A stretch of 64,000 nucleotides of DNA from Chaetorhynchus papuensis (Eukaryota > Chordata > Aves > Passeriformes > Rhipiduridae). The stretch's first letter is position 1. Each line of letters begins with the position of its first letter. Below are positions 30,851-43,015 of the stretch, in pieces. A model generated the notes under the pieces. That model was given only the letters and a program-made list of their open reading frames with translations, was not told the origin of the DNA and searched no databases. The position numbers and the translations under genes are program-made. The stretch is from positions 248,001-312,000 of the forward strand of contig VWYX01000014.1 of the NCBI GenBank assembly GCA_013396525.1, written 5' to 3'.

Positions 30851-32689
30851 TATCTTAGGTGCTTGGATATCAGCCAAGTGCCCTGGGCTGGCAGGGAATA
30901 CTGATATGAGAATGTAGCAATTGTAAAATTTTAGATAATGGAATCATTCTTTCGTACCTCCCAGCTTTACTTTCCACTGCTGCCATTCAAACATACATAC
31001 ACTAAAGCAGAAAGAGGAGACTACATCATTGTGTTGGGAACATACATCTTTTGTTAAAACATCCTCTCCCAGCCTGGAAATTGATTTAATTTGTAAATCA
31101 AACTGGAACAATTTGCCTGTGTGGAAAATAAAATGTCTGTTTTAGCTGCTATATTGTTCCAGCTGCCCTGACTGACTGCTCACAGTGTGCCAAAATCCAT
31201 CCTTCAGTGCAATTTTATGTGATTGGATTGGCTTCCGTGGACATTTGCCTGCAAGCAGAATTTATCCCTGTGGTTTCGTGAGGGACTGTTGTAAGAAGAA
31301 AACACTTTAGGAGACACAGCCTGTGAGTTCTGAATGAAAAGTAAGAAATGTGTGGCTTGGTGTATGCCAATAACAAAAAGTTACAATTTCATGGATGCTG
31401 ATCAGAAAAATCTCCTGAAGTACTGAGTTACTTGCTGGTGTTATCAGAGATTCATTGACAGGCAAGTGCTGGCAAAGTGGTTTTATTTAAGTGGGGAGCT
31501 GGGGAAGCTGTTGGCAGCTGCTATGAAGAGCAGAGCCTCAAACCAGCAGAAGCATAAAGCTTAGACTACCTCAGATATTTTAAATAGTTTCTCATTGATG
31601 GGTGCTTAGTCTCTGCAGTGCTTCTTTGTAGAGCTCCAAACAACGAAGAGATGAAAAACAAACAAATTAAGCAAAACTGCCACATTTTTAGCCTCCTGCC
31701 CTTAGTGAACACCACAAACCTTTGACAAAAAGCAGTTCTGCAAGTTTGTCTCCTCAATTTAGCATCAACCTTCTCTTGCATACAGTTATGGTGCCAGTGC
31801 CTTTAGGACCAGAGAAACCTCACAGAGCTCCATCAGTGACCAGCGAGAACAAAGACCAGCATGGCAGAAATCCGAATTCACACTTCTCCCCAGTTTGTTC
31901 TGTATTCTGTCAAAAACATTCCCTGAAAGCTGTGAATTTGTCCATGAAGCTAGGGAAGATAAGAATGCGAGGCTCTAAATTTTTAGATTTTATCTTAGTT
32001 GCCCATCAGCAAAAAGACTTTCTAGAGTCAGTGATGTGATTTTCCTGTAACAGAGATTAGCAGTGTCTGCTGGCTGTCAGGTGTTGTCTCTTGTAGAGGG
32101 ATACAGTAAAAGCACAAAAGGAGAGCACATCTCTGGAAAGGATAAAGCTAATTCTTAATTTCAACAGCTACAGTCAACTTTTGTGGGAAAAAATCCTCAG
32201 AAAATGCCCTGCATTGCATATCTCTGTGAGATTTGTTTTTCCCTTTTAAACGGCACAAACTTCAGAAAACATCCAGGCATAAACATTTCACATTTGTTTT
32301 GGTCTTGCTGACTTCAAATGCCTTTCATGATGGTTTTTTGTTTTGGTTTGGTTTGGTTTTTTTGTATTTTGACTGTTTCAGTAAGCTTAACAACAGAAAA
32401 TTAAGGGGAAAATAGGATGCATTATCTCCATGAAAACTTAGGGAAAGGATAACTGAGTGGAGTCAAAATGTCTTGAAGAAAGGAAAAATAAAAAGAAAAA
32501 GCTATAGGAATAAGAGACTGGAATAGGGTTGGATCAGACGGGTTTTTCAAGAATCAGGTCTCTCTGCTGCATCCATAACAGACAGTAGCCCCATCCAGCA
32601 CCAAAGCCCTTCAGAGCTGGAGTCCAGACCCTTCTGGAAATCTGGTCTAAGAACTCCTTACCCTCAGGTTTCCCTGCCCTCTGAATCTC
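30851..32689. other. Intergenic, no gene seen
   Basis: AT-rich sequence. A (TTTGG)n-like tract is at about 32339-32361. The 105-codon open frame at 31722-32039 shows no domain or splice context. Confidence 0.55.
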
Positions 32690-32860
32690 TTTGCTGCAAT
32701 ATCAATTCATTATTCCTTGTTCTGTCCTTCTTTATATAACTTTATAACTACTTCAGTGCATTTAAGGATCATATTTGTGTTCTCTGATGTTCAGCCTTTC
32801 TTGAAAGGTCGTGTTTTCTAGATGTCAGCTCATTCCCTGTGCTCTCCTTTTGTTAATCCC
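32690..32860 (-). repeat. Ancient, diverged CR1 fragment
   Basis: ctttgctgcaatatcaattc and attccttgttctgtccttc followed by tcttgaaaggtcgtgttttc tagatgtc match the CR1 ORF2-end/3' section read in reverse, but with heavy divergence. Boundaries approximate. Confidence 0.6.
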
Positions 32861-35800
32861 AATATGTGGGGGGGTTCTCCTGGTCACCATCCTGCCCCAG
32901 CTCCACCTCCCTCACCAGCTGCTGCCTGGCTCTTGCTGGAGATGGATTTGGAGGTGGTGCCAGGAGGTTCCTTCCCAGGGCACTGTAATCCTGTGCCTGA
33001 TACACTGGGCTAGAAAGGGTGAGCAGGGTCAGGCTCTTTGGCTCTGAGGCAATTTCTTGCCCTGTGGTGCAGCAGGCCAAACCTGGAGGGCATGAGAAGA
33101 ACTGGCCACTTCACAGGGGACTGCAGGAGGCTTAGATGTCATTTTGGCTCTGTGTAGCTTCTTGTTTTAGTGGAGCTTTTATAATTTCAGCAGAGGTTTA
33201 AATGTGTTTTCTCTAGAGACAAATATTTGCTATATGTAATGAGATTTATGTGCTTGTAAGGAAAAAGCTAACAAAGTAATTTTCATCTGCTTTCAGCTAT
33301 GAGATTGCAGGCTCTCCAGGGATAAATAACAGTAAATAAAATACATAAATGATCATAAAAATTCTCTCTATCAAGAGATGAATTTTTACTTTGTGTAGAA
33401 TGGAGCATAATTTTACTCCATAAAGAGAATAAAAAAGACTTGTTGCAAGATGTGCTCCACCTGTAATTTTCCCATGTTAGCACATGAAACTTAAGGTAAA
33501 TATTTTCATTAGAAAAAAAAGATCAGTTCTCAGGAAATGCTGTCATCAGACTCCTCTAGGACAGAACAAGGTTATTCTATTAATTATAGTCCCAGTCACT
33601 TGTCTTACTAATGTCAAAGACTTTATCCACAAATTCCACCTCGCTGAGCAGCTGAGGACGAGTGGTGGAGCAGCATTACAAGCTTCTTGCTTCTGCTTTC
33701 AAACACAGAGCACAGAGTGAACTAACTATGGATGTCTCAGCAGCTGCAGTGTGATCCTCCAGAGCAAATCTCACATTGTCCCACCTGAGATTCAGGATGC
33801 TTCACCTCACGGCCTGCTCTGGGCACTGCTGCATGAGGGGTGGGTTTTTGCTGATTTAGGGAGAAGGGTCAGGTGGTGGAGGGCCCACACGTGACATGAG
33901 GGCACAGGGGCACAACACTGAGAGCAGGTCAGTGTGTCCTCTAGTGTCTGGTAGTAATGTGCTCTGCTTTTTGAACTAAGGCTGGGGTTTCACAGACTGC
34001 TGTAGTCAGAGGCACATCCAGGCAAATTTATCCAGACTGTTGGGGGAGCAAATGGTGTGAAATGCAAAGAGGATGAAAAAGCCTGAGAGGAGGAGGAATG
34101 TGGGGATCACCCTGTACAAGTCGTGTTTTCTGTGAAAACCAACACACCCCTCTGTTGTTACCAGACTTTTCTTAGCATGGCATATCGAACATAGTGGGAA
34201 GGATATTGCCCTGAAAAGTTATTATATGGCCATCCCATTACCCCTGCCCTTACACATTTGCTTAGCTTAATTTAAATTTTGGGGCTTATTTTTCTGTGTG
34301 TATGTCTCTATCTAGATATCTGAATTGACTCACACTAGAATTTCAGTGACAGTTTCACATAAAAAAGGCAAAAAAATTTTTTGCTCTTAATTTCTTGGTG
34401 GTAGATGGTTAGTTGTGCCCTTGGTGCCTCAGGTGTTATGGGAAGAGAGTTGGAATTATGGAAAAGGATTCTAATGGGATGTTAAAGTAGTTCTCAGTGC
34501 AGAAATGGCTAATAAATTAATGTTTCTGAAGAGCTAATGTGCTTCTGGTGTGCTTGGAACTGTAATACTGTTTCTGAGGTGGAGGTACACAGCAGCATCT
34601 ATACTTACAATCCTCAGGTAAATGCTGATATGTTGATAAGTTTATAGAAACACTATAAATGTAGGAATGTAACTATGAAAGAATGAGAACCAGAGATTTG
34701 TGGTAAAGGATACCTCTGTATAGCTTCAGGCAGTTTACTGTGTGAGTCCAGCATTTGTACTGCCCTTCATAACCCTGTTTTGGGGAGAAGTCTCCCTGAA
34801 TTCGTGAATTTGTGGTTTTCTCAGTCCCTGCAGCGTGCTGAAATCTCAGAATTTGTACAGCTTAAGCTTCTGTCCCTCTCAGCCTCCCTATGGAGATAAT
34901 CTGAACAGTTCTGTGAAAACACAGCAAGCAGTCAGCAGCTGATAGACTGAATATTTATCAGTGCTGAAGGCACATCCTTGTCTCTAGGGTAAGTGAGAAT
35001 TGCTAATCTTCTAGTGTTTAGCAAACTATTCTGGGGCTCCCAGCCAAATTAGTTTTTGTGCAGCCCATTCCTGGTCCCTTCTCAGATTTATACTGGCCAT
35101 AAACCAACAGCTTCCTCCTGTGCTTCCTGCACCACAACAATGCAAAAAGAGGGAGAAATTGCACTAAATTCTGCAATGAAAGCCTTTCCTTCAAATGCAG
35201 TTTTTGCTTTAGTTGGAGTATTTTGGAAGTATAAACAAAGCAAGGAAGCTCTTGCTGATGGTGCCTGATAACTTTGGGATGAGTGGTTGCTTTCTTAAAG
35301 GGTTTGGGATCGATATACCCCATTTCCTACCTGGTTACAGGTTTTGCTTCTCCCTGATTGCACCAGCTGTTAGCTGGGGGTGTGGAAAGGACAACTGAAT
35401 TGCCTTGCTGTGGCCTTAGCCAGAGGTTGAGGTGAGGACTGTCCCCTCTCCCCTGACACTGATGGTTGCTGCTTTACTGGGCCAGAGGACTTGAAAGGCA
35501 AAAGTTTTAGTGCCCGTGGAACAGTGCTCCTGCAGGTCACAGCTGTCCCCAGTGTGGACCTTGGTCACCCCTCTTAACTCCGCACACAAAGCTACCCCAC
35601 AAAAGATCATCCGGCTCTACCTCCACCTCAGCCCACTTGACCTCCCCTTTAGCAGCCTGTGTCAAGTGAGACACAAAATTTTGATGCAGAGCCCTACACT
35701 GGTAAAGGATTGGCAGCTTACTTCATCTCTGTCTTCACATAATTTATCTATTCCATTATAATCTGATGTGTGCTGAGGTGTGCACCTTGGTAAATATTTT

Positions 35801-36181
35801 TCTTTTAGAAAACTTATAAAAAAACATAGGAGAAAATCTATCTTTGGGTCAAAAAATACATAAGAAGTGAGTGTGGTATAGTTTAGCATTATTTGTTGTC
35901 CTTGAAAGTATTTGTATTTTATTTAATTAAAAGCCCTAGGGAAAAAAACACATGAAGCTGTCTTTGAAAAATCTAGGAGCATCCCCACTCTCAGACAAAC
36001 TTCCTCCTTCATAGAGTTCAGCATCCTGATTTTCATTAATGAGTACAACAAAGGATTCTTGGAAAATGTTTATAGGTCCAAAAGAGTTAACCTGAGGCAG
36101 TTTCTGGGTAAGATTTATTGGAATTTTCTCTAAATTCAGATTTTATGGAATTAGTTTTTACTTTTCAGGATGTTTCAGTAT

Positions 36182-36212
36182 AAAAAAAACCACCCCCCCC
36201 CCCCAAAAAAAA
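36182..36212 (+). repeat. Low-complexity A8-C12-A8 tract
   Basis: Runs of A, then C (12 in a row), then A. Simple-sequence tract, likely unstable in length. Confidence 0.85.
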
Positions 36213-39200
36213 GTGTATGTGCATGTGCATTGAAAATACTGTTAAACTCCAAATTCAATTATAGTAGCCAAATCTTTGCTCTGTCTGATTTATTTAGCAT
36301 AATTTTACAGCTGTTCTCAGTTAAGCCAATTACTCACAAATCCTTTAAACAGCCCAGTGTCACTGAGCATAGGTCAAGTCCCCTCTCATTTAATTATAGC
36401 TACTACGCTATATGGTATAATTGGATCTTCAAGAGAATTCCCCTCTAAGTCATGGAGGATAGGAAAAAGCAGCCTGACCTCAAAATGAGCTGTAAATGGT
36501 CAGAAAAGGGCTGTAACAATGTGTTAAAAATTTCCATAAAGAGTTAGAAAACTATAGATTCTTTCCAAACTTAATGTTCTATGTTTTGTTTTTTGTGGTT
36601 TTTTTAACATTTAGAACTCCCATTCTGTGATATTTCATTGTTTACCACTGAGTTTGAGAATCCTGAAGTTGAGTTGGCCTTGTATCAACAATTCCAGGTA
36701 CAGATGTTGGGGTTTTTGTTTCTTTTTCTGGAAAACAATTAGATTTAAACGTGCCACAGAAGTGAGGCCCCTATAGGAATGAGAAGGTGAATGTTGATGT
36801 GATATTCTTAATGCAGAGCTCTGCTGGTCAGAGCTATGGAGACTGTCTCATGGGGTGTTTGGAAAGAAATGATTACAAAAGCTGGTTAAGTATCTTGACA
36901 TTGTAATGCATATCTGTGTAAATGCACAGGGAAAGGAAAAAAAACCTTATTTCATCCACTCCAAGGTGCCCTAGAGTAAACTGTATTTTTCTTGTCAGTG
37001 TTGTCTCTGGGTCTGACAGGATCTTGGTACTTTGGAAACGGGGATAAGAGAATTAAGTGAAATTTCCCTCATGTTCAATTTAAATGGGCAAAGTACAATT
37101 CCAACTAAACACAAATGCAAGGAACAGTAGACAGATCTTTTATGAAAACGAATGGCTGTTTGAAGGCACAAGCAGTGCGTGATTTTTTTCCGTAGTGTGA
37201 AATAGGTTTTGCTGCTTCTTCTTCAAACATTCCCGTGAGTGCTTTTGGATTTGCAGAAGACATATTCTGTTGGTTTTGTTCTGTGCTTTCCACACAGATT
37301 CCTTGAGGCCTTTAGCCCATTGCTGTGTATCTCTCTCTGAAGGGCACAGGAAGTCTGCACAATGTTGCCTGTCAGTAAGGAAATTCCCGAAATGGCTGTT
37401 GTCCTGCTTGCTGCTTACACCTCTCCAGGCAGGGAGGGGACATGTCTTCTTTCCCTGTCATCTTCAGCAGGGCTGAGGGCACAGAAATCAATCACACCCC
37501 GACCTGAACACCAAGGAATTACCAATTCTTTTGTGGGAGTATCTGTAACGTAAACCAATTAGTATTACACTTCTTATCACTATAAGCCATCAAGGGTGGC
37601 GAAACATGGTAATTTACAGAAGCATTTGGCACCTTATATCAGACATCATCTGATACACGAATGCAAAGCAGGTTCTCCCAGTAGAGGAAAAATCATTCCC
37701 GAATTCAGTCTCTGATCAGCCTCATAGCTGCTGTTTACAACAGAGAGAGAATCTCCCAAAACGTTTCTCCCCAGGGTTGGTGCCAGAGCGTTGTTGTGCC
37801 AGGAGAAGCTGCCCTGGCTTATTTATGGAGCAGCATGATGTCTCTGCTATAGCCAGGGCTCCAGCACTGGGTTCCCATGCTCAGAATCTCTGTGCCAAAG
37901 TCTGACCTCCCTCAAGGCAGCCTGATCTCACCATGCTCGTGTAATCCTTGCTGACCAGGGTGGTTAACGTCTGATTAGTGTGTTAGGCACAGAAATTAAA
38001 CTGTATCCTTGTGCTTTGGTTAGTTTTCCTTTGTCATGAAGCCAAAATCATCATCGGATAAGAAGTCCTTTGTTAAAGTGCCTGTAGGACCTGCAGGATC
38101 ATTTCAGTCCTCAGTGACAGCTCAAGAGGTAGCAGCACTGAGCTGCTGAATATGTCAGTGAGGGAGTTCATAGATGCCCCTCATTTATGGGTTTTGCCAC
38201 ATCCTAATACACCCACGTGCTTTATCTGAGAGAACATTCTGATAAAGAGGCTTTCTCTTGAGGGCTGTAAACACAGCTAGAGATGGTGTTCAGTAATGTT
38301 TCTCAAAGGCATCCCAGCAATTTCTAAGAATCCAGGGACTTCACTGTGTCACTTCACAAAAGCCAAACCAAAACAGGAAACTCAACCAATCAACCAAAAA
38401 TAAATAGCACTGTAAGAGCAAAACCTAGGATAAATGGTTTATGGACTGGCAGATCCACAAAACTGGTCACAAACCAGCAGTATTTCCAATGAAGCTGTAA
38501 AGACCAATGCTGGAACAACCAGGGGTTTTATTAATAAAATATGACAAAAGTATATGAAATCTTTTACAGTTTCATGTTTTAAGTTATGTTGAGAGGTGAA
38601 TCACAGGGGTAAGGTGAGCACATTCAGCTGAGATGTGGGTTAAATACAAACAAATGCAAAGTTCAGCATCTAGCAGCAATGCTAGATGGTCATGCTTACA
38701 GAAGAGAGGCTTCTGGAATATGGTGTTTCTGAGTATCTTTGCAGGGTTGCAGATCAGACACCACTATGTTGTTTTTAAGGACTAGTTCAGGACCTGAAAA
38801 AATGTGTAGGACTACGGAGATCAAGGCAGTTCAAATGGGAAAATAGGCATCACTTTTTAGACTTACAAGGCTTAAGTGTTTATAGGATATCACTCCAGGA
38901 ACAGGTAAACTCGCTGTGCTCAAGCCTTTCTGGAAAACATGTTTTAACAAAAAGACCTGAGCTTAGTGGGTTCAGTTAAATACTCTCACGTCTTCTAAAA
39001 AAAATTCAAAGAAATCTGGGACTGAGAAGGGATCAGACTGATCTCCTTACGGACCCTTCTGGCCTCGGTTCCCTTCAAACCTGGAACAGGGAAATGGCAA
39101 AGGCTGTCAGTAGCTGTCAGTTACCCGCAATGTCACCACAGGGCAGCACGCAATGCCATTTCACATGCTCCACAATATGAGGTAAAAGCCCACAGATGAT

Positions 39201-42200
39201 GTTCTGTGATGTGAAAGTGTTTAGAAACAATCCTACTCAGCAATCCCTGAGTGGGAGTAACAAGGACTAGAGGAATTTGCAGCTCAGTTTGAAAAGGAGC
39301 CTTATCAACACCCAAAAAAGTGCAGCTTAAGTTAGCTCTAGAGTGATCAGGCCTGGACATGGTGCCTGCCTAAAGTGCAGTATATTCAAAGAGTAAGGTG
39401 TGGCATTGGAGTCTTTCTGTTCATATGTTTGACTGCAGAAAATCATATAAAGCTGAAAAAGTCCCTTTCACTTCACAAATTTCTAGAGGAAAATACAAGA
39501 GCTAGGGTCTGCTACTACTTGTTGACTCTCAGCAGAATTATTGACAGAGGTAAATTGTATTCAAGGTGTGAGAGCTCACAGGGATCTCTGCGGGGGTCAT
39601 TTGATGGCTGAGGAGTTGTTCAGGTGTTGGTGATCATGTCTGATCTGAGATGTATTAAGGAGAGCCGAAAGCAGTAGCTAGAGAGGGTGTCTGGGTCTGG
39701 AGAGGAGGGATGTGTGGTGAGGAAGTACAGGGCAGCGGAAGGTGGAAAAGGAAGGCTTTGAGGAGCAGTTGCTGGTCTGGACTACTGAGCACAAGTTTGG
39801 GGCTCTGCCTGCTGAAGACTTTGAGCAAAATTGTGTAGCTTCAGATCCCTGATAGGTAAGAGTTGGGGGTTTATTTTCTTCTTTCTATCTTCTGTCAAAT
39901 CTCAAGAGGTTAATACATTTCCTCGTCTGTAAAGTGTTTCTGCTGTATGTCTGAGGGGTTATTGAAGAAGACTTCTGATGTTGGCTTTATCTTCTGTGGT
40001 GCAGAAAGAGATAAAAATACCAAAGATTTTTCAGATTTTTCTGATCTTTATTTAGCCTGTGTTTTGTAAAACTTTATTTCACTTCAAAGAGTGTTCTGCT
40101 TATATAAGAACTGAAGTAAACATTTTAAAGAACAGTAACTGTTGCAGCAGCTGAAAAGGCTGCTTTTTCTGGTGTGTTGGGCTGTGTGTTCAGTGTTGTA
40201 GAAGTGAATACTTGACTAAGAATTCCATTAAGTTTATGTGAATCTTCGGGTTTTCATAAGTGCAATATGTTGTTTTCATCTGTATTTCAGCTAGCAGATT
40301 TTCAAATAAATGTGTAGGTAAATGTAATGGTGCTGTGAAGGCATAAAATATTTGAATGTAACCAAATATTCAACAGAAGCTTTAGTTTTGCTTTTTCTCA
40401 CTTAATTGTAAGTGGAAAGCCTGAGTTGTGCTGAACCAGCTTTTGGTGAGTTTGAGCAGACAAATCACTTCATGTCTTTCCTTGTATAAAGACTGGCTCA
40501 GAAAAACAAAATGTAGGGATGCACTTGAAGCATATGCTTTCCTGGGGAAGTGAGCTTGAAACATCTGCATGAAGTGTAAATGATTTGGGGGATTTGAGGA
40601 TCCATAGGTGACTTTGAGTGGTTTTCCGTTAAGAGTTCTGTCGAACCTGATTGATTTTGTAATTCCTTTGACACTCATTGCAAGCAGTCCAGGCTGGGAG
40701 TAACAACAGTCTTTCTTGGAATGTGACAGCCTGAAATACCAAGTTGTTAGCTAAAACATACAGAGTTTTCAGGAAGAGTATGATTCCTCTCACAATTCTT
40801 CATTAATTGTCATAGGAACTTAATTGCAAAAGAACAAACAGCTAAAAACTGAAATCAAAGCTTTTGTGGGGTGAGGAAGGAAGGACAGTTCTACCTGTAA
40901 GGCAGCTGTGTTCAATAAGCCACGACTGCTTTCTGTAGGTCTGGTTTCTGTCAGTATGGGCCCTGCCAATACAGTACCAGGTGTTTCTGTTCAGATTCTG
41001 AACTTCACTAGCTGTGTTTTAATCGTGACACCTGTGGGTGGTACTTTCACCAGGTGGCTAAAGCAAAACCTGTCTGAAATCTTAAGTAGTGGTACAAGGA
41101 GGAAGAAGTACAGCCACAAGTAGTGTTCCCTGAAATCCCTGCCTCCCTGTGGAGGGACAGGACTGACTCTGACAGAAGGGTGGTTTTGCCTGCAAGTTGT
41201 TTCTATCTACATGTCAGTGCAAAAGCTTTGTTGTTTGCATAGATCCACATTAATTCTGTTATTAAATGCAGTAAAGGTTGTCTGGTATTTATTCACAATA
41301 CTGGTTTCAGCAAGAGCAACACATCTGAAAATGCAGAAGTATACAGGGATTTGCACAACTTTACCTACAGTCTGTGAAGGTGGTGGTAGCCAAAGAGGGT
41401 GCCTGCAGGTAATTCTGTTTGCATTGGGTGTAGCTGGGCTGTCAGATTAGTTGGGGTTTTATGACAGTGCTGTGATACTCTGATAAAATGAGGTGCTTTA
41501 GGGTTTATGCTACTGTGCTTTGCATCTGAGAAGACCCAGCTGGTTTTGCTTAAGCATCCCTTACAGCTCCTCACTTCAGGGATGTGGAGGTGAGCCTCCT
41601 GTAGATATTCTTCAGTGTTTAAAGTGGAGATCAGTGGGAATTCAGATGGAATGACAGGTAATCACTATAAAGTGGGCTGATGGCATTGTGGGAACCAACA
41701 GGACTTTGAAGCTTATTGTACAGGGCTCATTTCCATGGGTGGGGAATGTGGGCAGTAGAAATGTTGAATGTTCCTTAAAGATACCAGAGCTCAGAGAGAG
41801 AAATGTGATTTTTCTACTCACGTACTGCTTAGTTTGCTGTCCTGGAACAGTACTAAAAATCATTTGGCACCCTTAATTTTTAGTTAATAAAGCTGCTTTC
41901 TTATGCCTTTTAAAGTACATTTTTTTCCCCTGAAAAGTGTAAGATCTTAGACACTTCTAAGAAAATACATCCAGTAAATCATTGCTCCGTGTGAGGTTAA
42001 AATGCAGTGGTTAGAATGTGGGTTTTATGTGATTCCTAAATATCCCACCCTGCTTGTGCACATTTTCGTCTCTAACTGAAGAGGCTGACACCATCTCTCC
42101 TCTGTTGTGACATTTATACAGTCTCATATAATGGCTACACTGCACTATGAACTATGCCTGGCTGGTCCTGAGGGCTGCCTGCTTTATTCTCAAGGGCCAA

Positions 42201-42693
42201 AGAATTGTCTGTGTAAGCACAAAGCATTTTATATGCAGCTGGAATTTGAGAGCTGAGGTTTGGTCTGTACAGACATAATTTGTGTTAACAAATTGTCCAA
42301 GTTGGAGCACAGAGTTTTCTTTGGCAATCACCACAGAGGCTGGGGGACAAAGCAGAGCAGGGAGCAAGGAAGGTTAGGAAAGGCACCGAGTGTCTGTGCT
42401 TGGGAGGGGTGGCTGTGCTGTCAGCTGGCACCTGCTGCTGGAGGAGCAGCCTGGGGGAAACAGGGCACAGGGGCACCTTCACCACCTGCCTCAGGTTTCC
42501 TTGTATGTAGGATTTTGGTCACTTGGCAAAATTGCTCCTCTCTACCTCCCTTTAGTCCACTGTTAAAGCCACTGGTTTCTTATACAGAACTCTGTTCTGG
42601 GCAGGGGTGACATCATTATGAGAGAAAAATTCTTAATGAAAGGTCTCAAGGAAAGAAAACAGACCCGGTGAGAAAAGGCTACCCAAACACTTA

Positions 42694-42706
42694 AAAAAAA
42701 AAAAAA
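42694..42706 (+). repeat. Poly-A tract (A13)
   Basis: Homopolymer run in intergenic sequence. No adjacent retrotransposon body or target duplication recognised. Confidence 0.8.
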
Positions 42707-42945
42707 TCAAGAAAAGTTTTTCAACATTCAGCAAACTGGAACAGGACTCCTGGAAAATGATTACAAGCCGGTTTCAAAACTATAATGTGCATTTGGTAGT
42801 AACAAACTAGGGAGCTTTACAAAGAGTTAAAAAGGATAAGTGTGTCATCTCTTCGTATGGCAAAATAAAACCAGCTCATAGTGATTGGGTGAAGATTTTA
42901 AAAGTCTTTAATTTGAATGTTCTAAATAATTAAGGTTTAGATAGA

Positions 42946-43015
42946 GAGCCAGACATTGACATTGATTATCTGGGGTTTAAGAGCCAGACAATGACATTGA
43001 TTATCTGGGATTTAG
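42946..43015 (+). repeat. Two-copy 35-bp tandem duplication
   Basis: Two adjacent 35-bp units, each beginning gagccagaca and containing tgacattgattatctggg, differ at three positions. A small local duplication, apparently fairly recent. Confidence 0.85.

Larger units (their letters stand above)
32861..42945. other. Intergenic, no gene seen
   Basis: Ten kilobases without a credible exon. Open frames are at most about 100 codons. Holds a poly-C/poly-A tract (36182-36212). GC-richer patches at 32870-33070 and 35400-35640 are unrecognised and may be old repeats. Confidence 0.55.
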
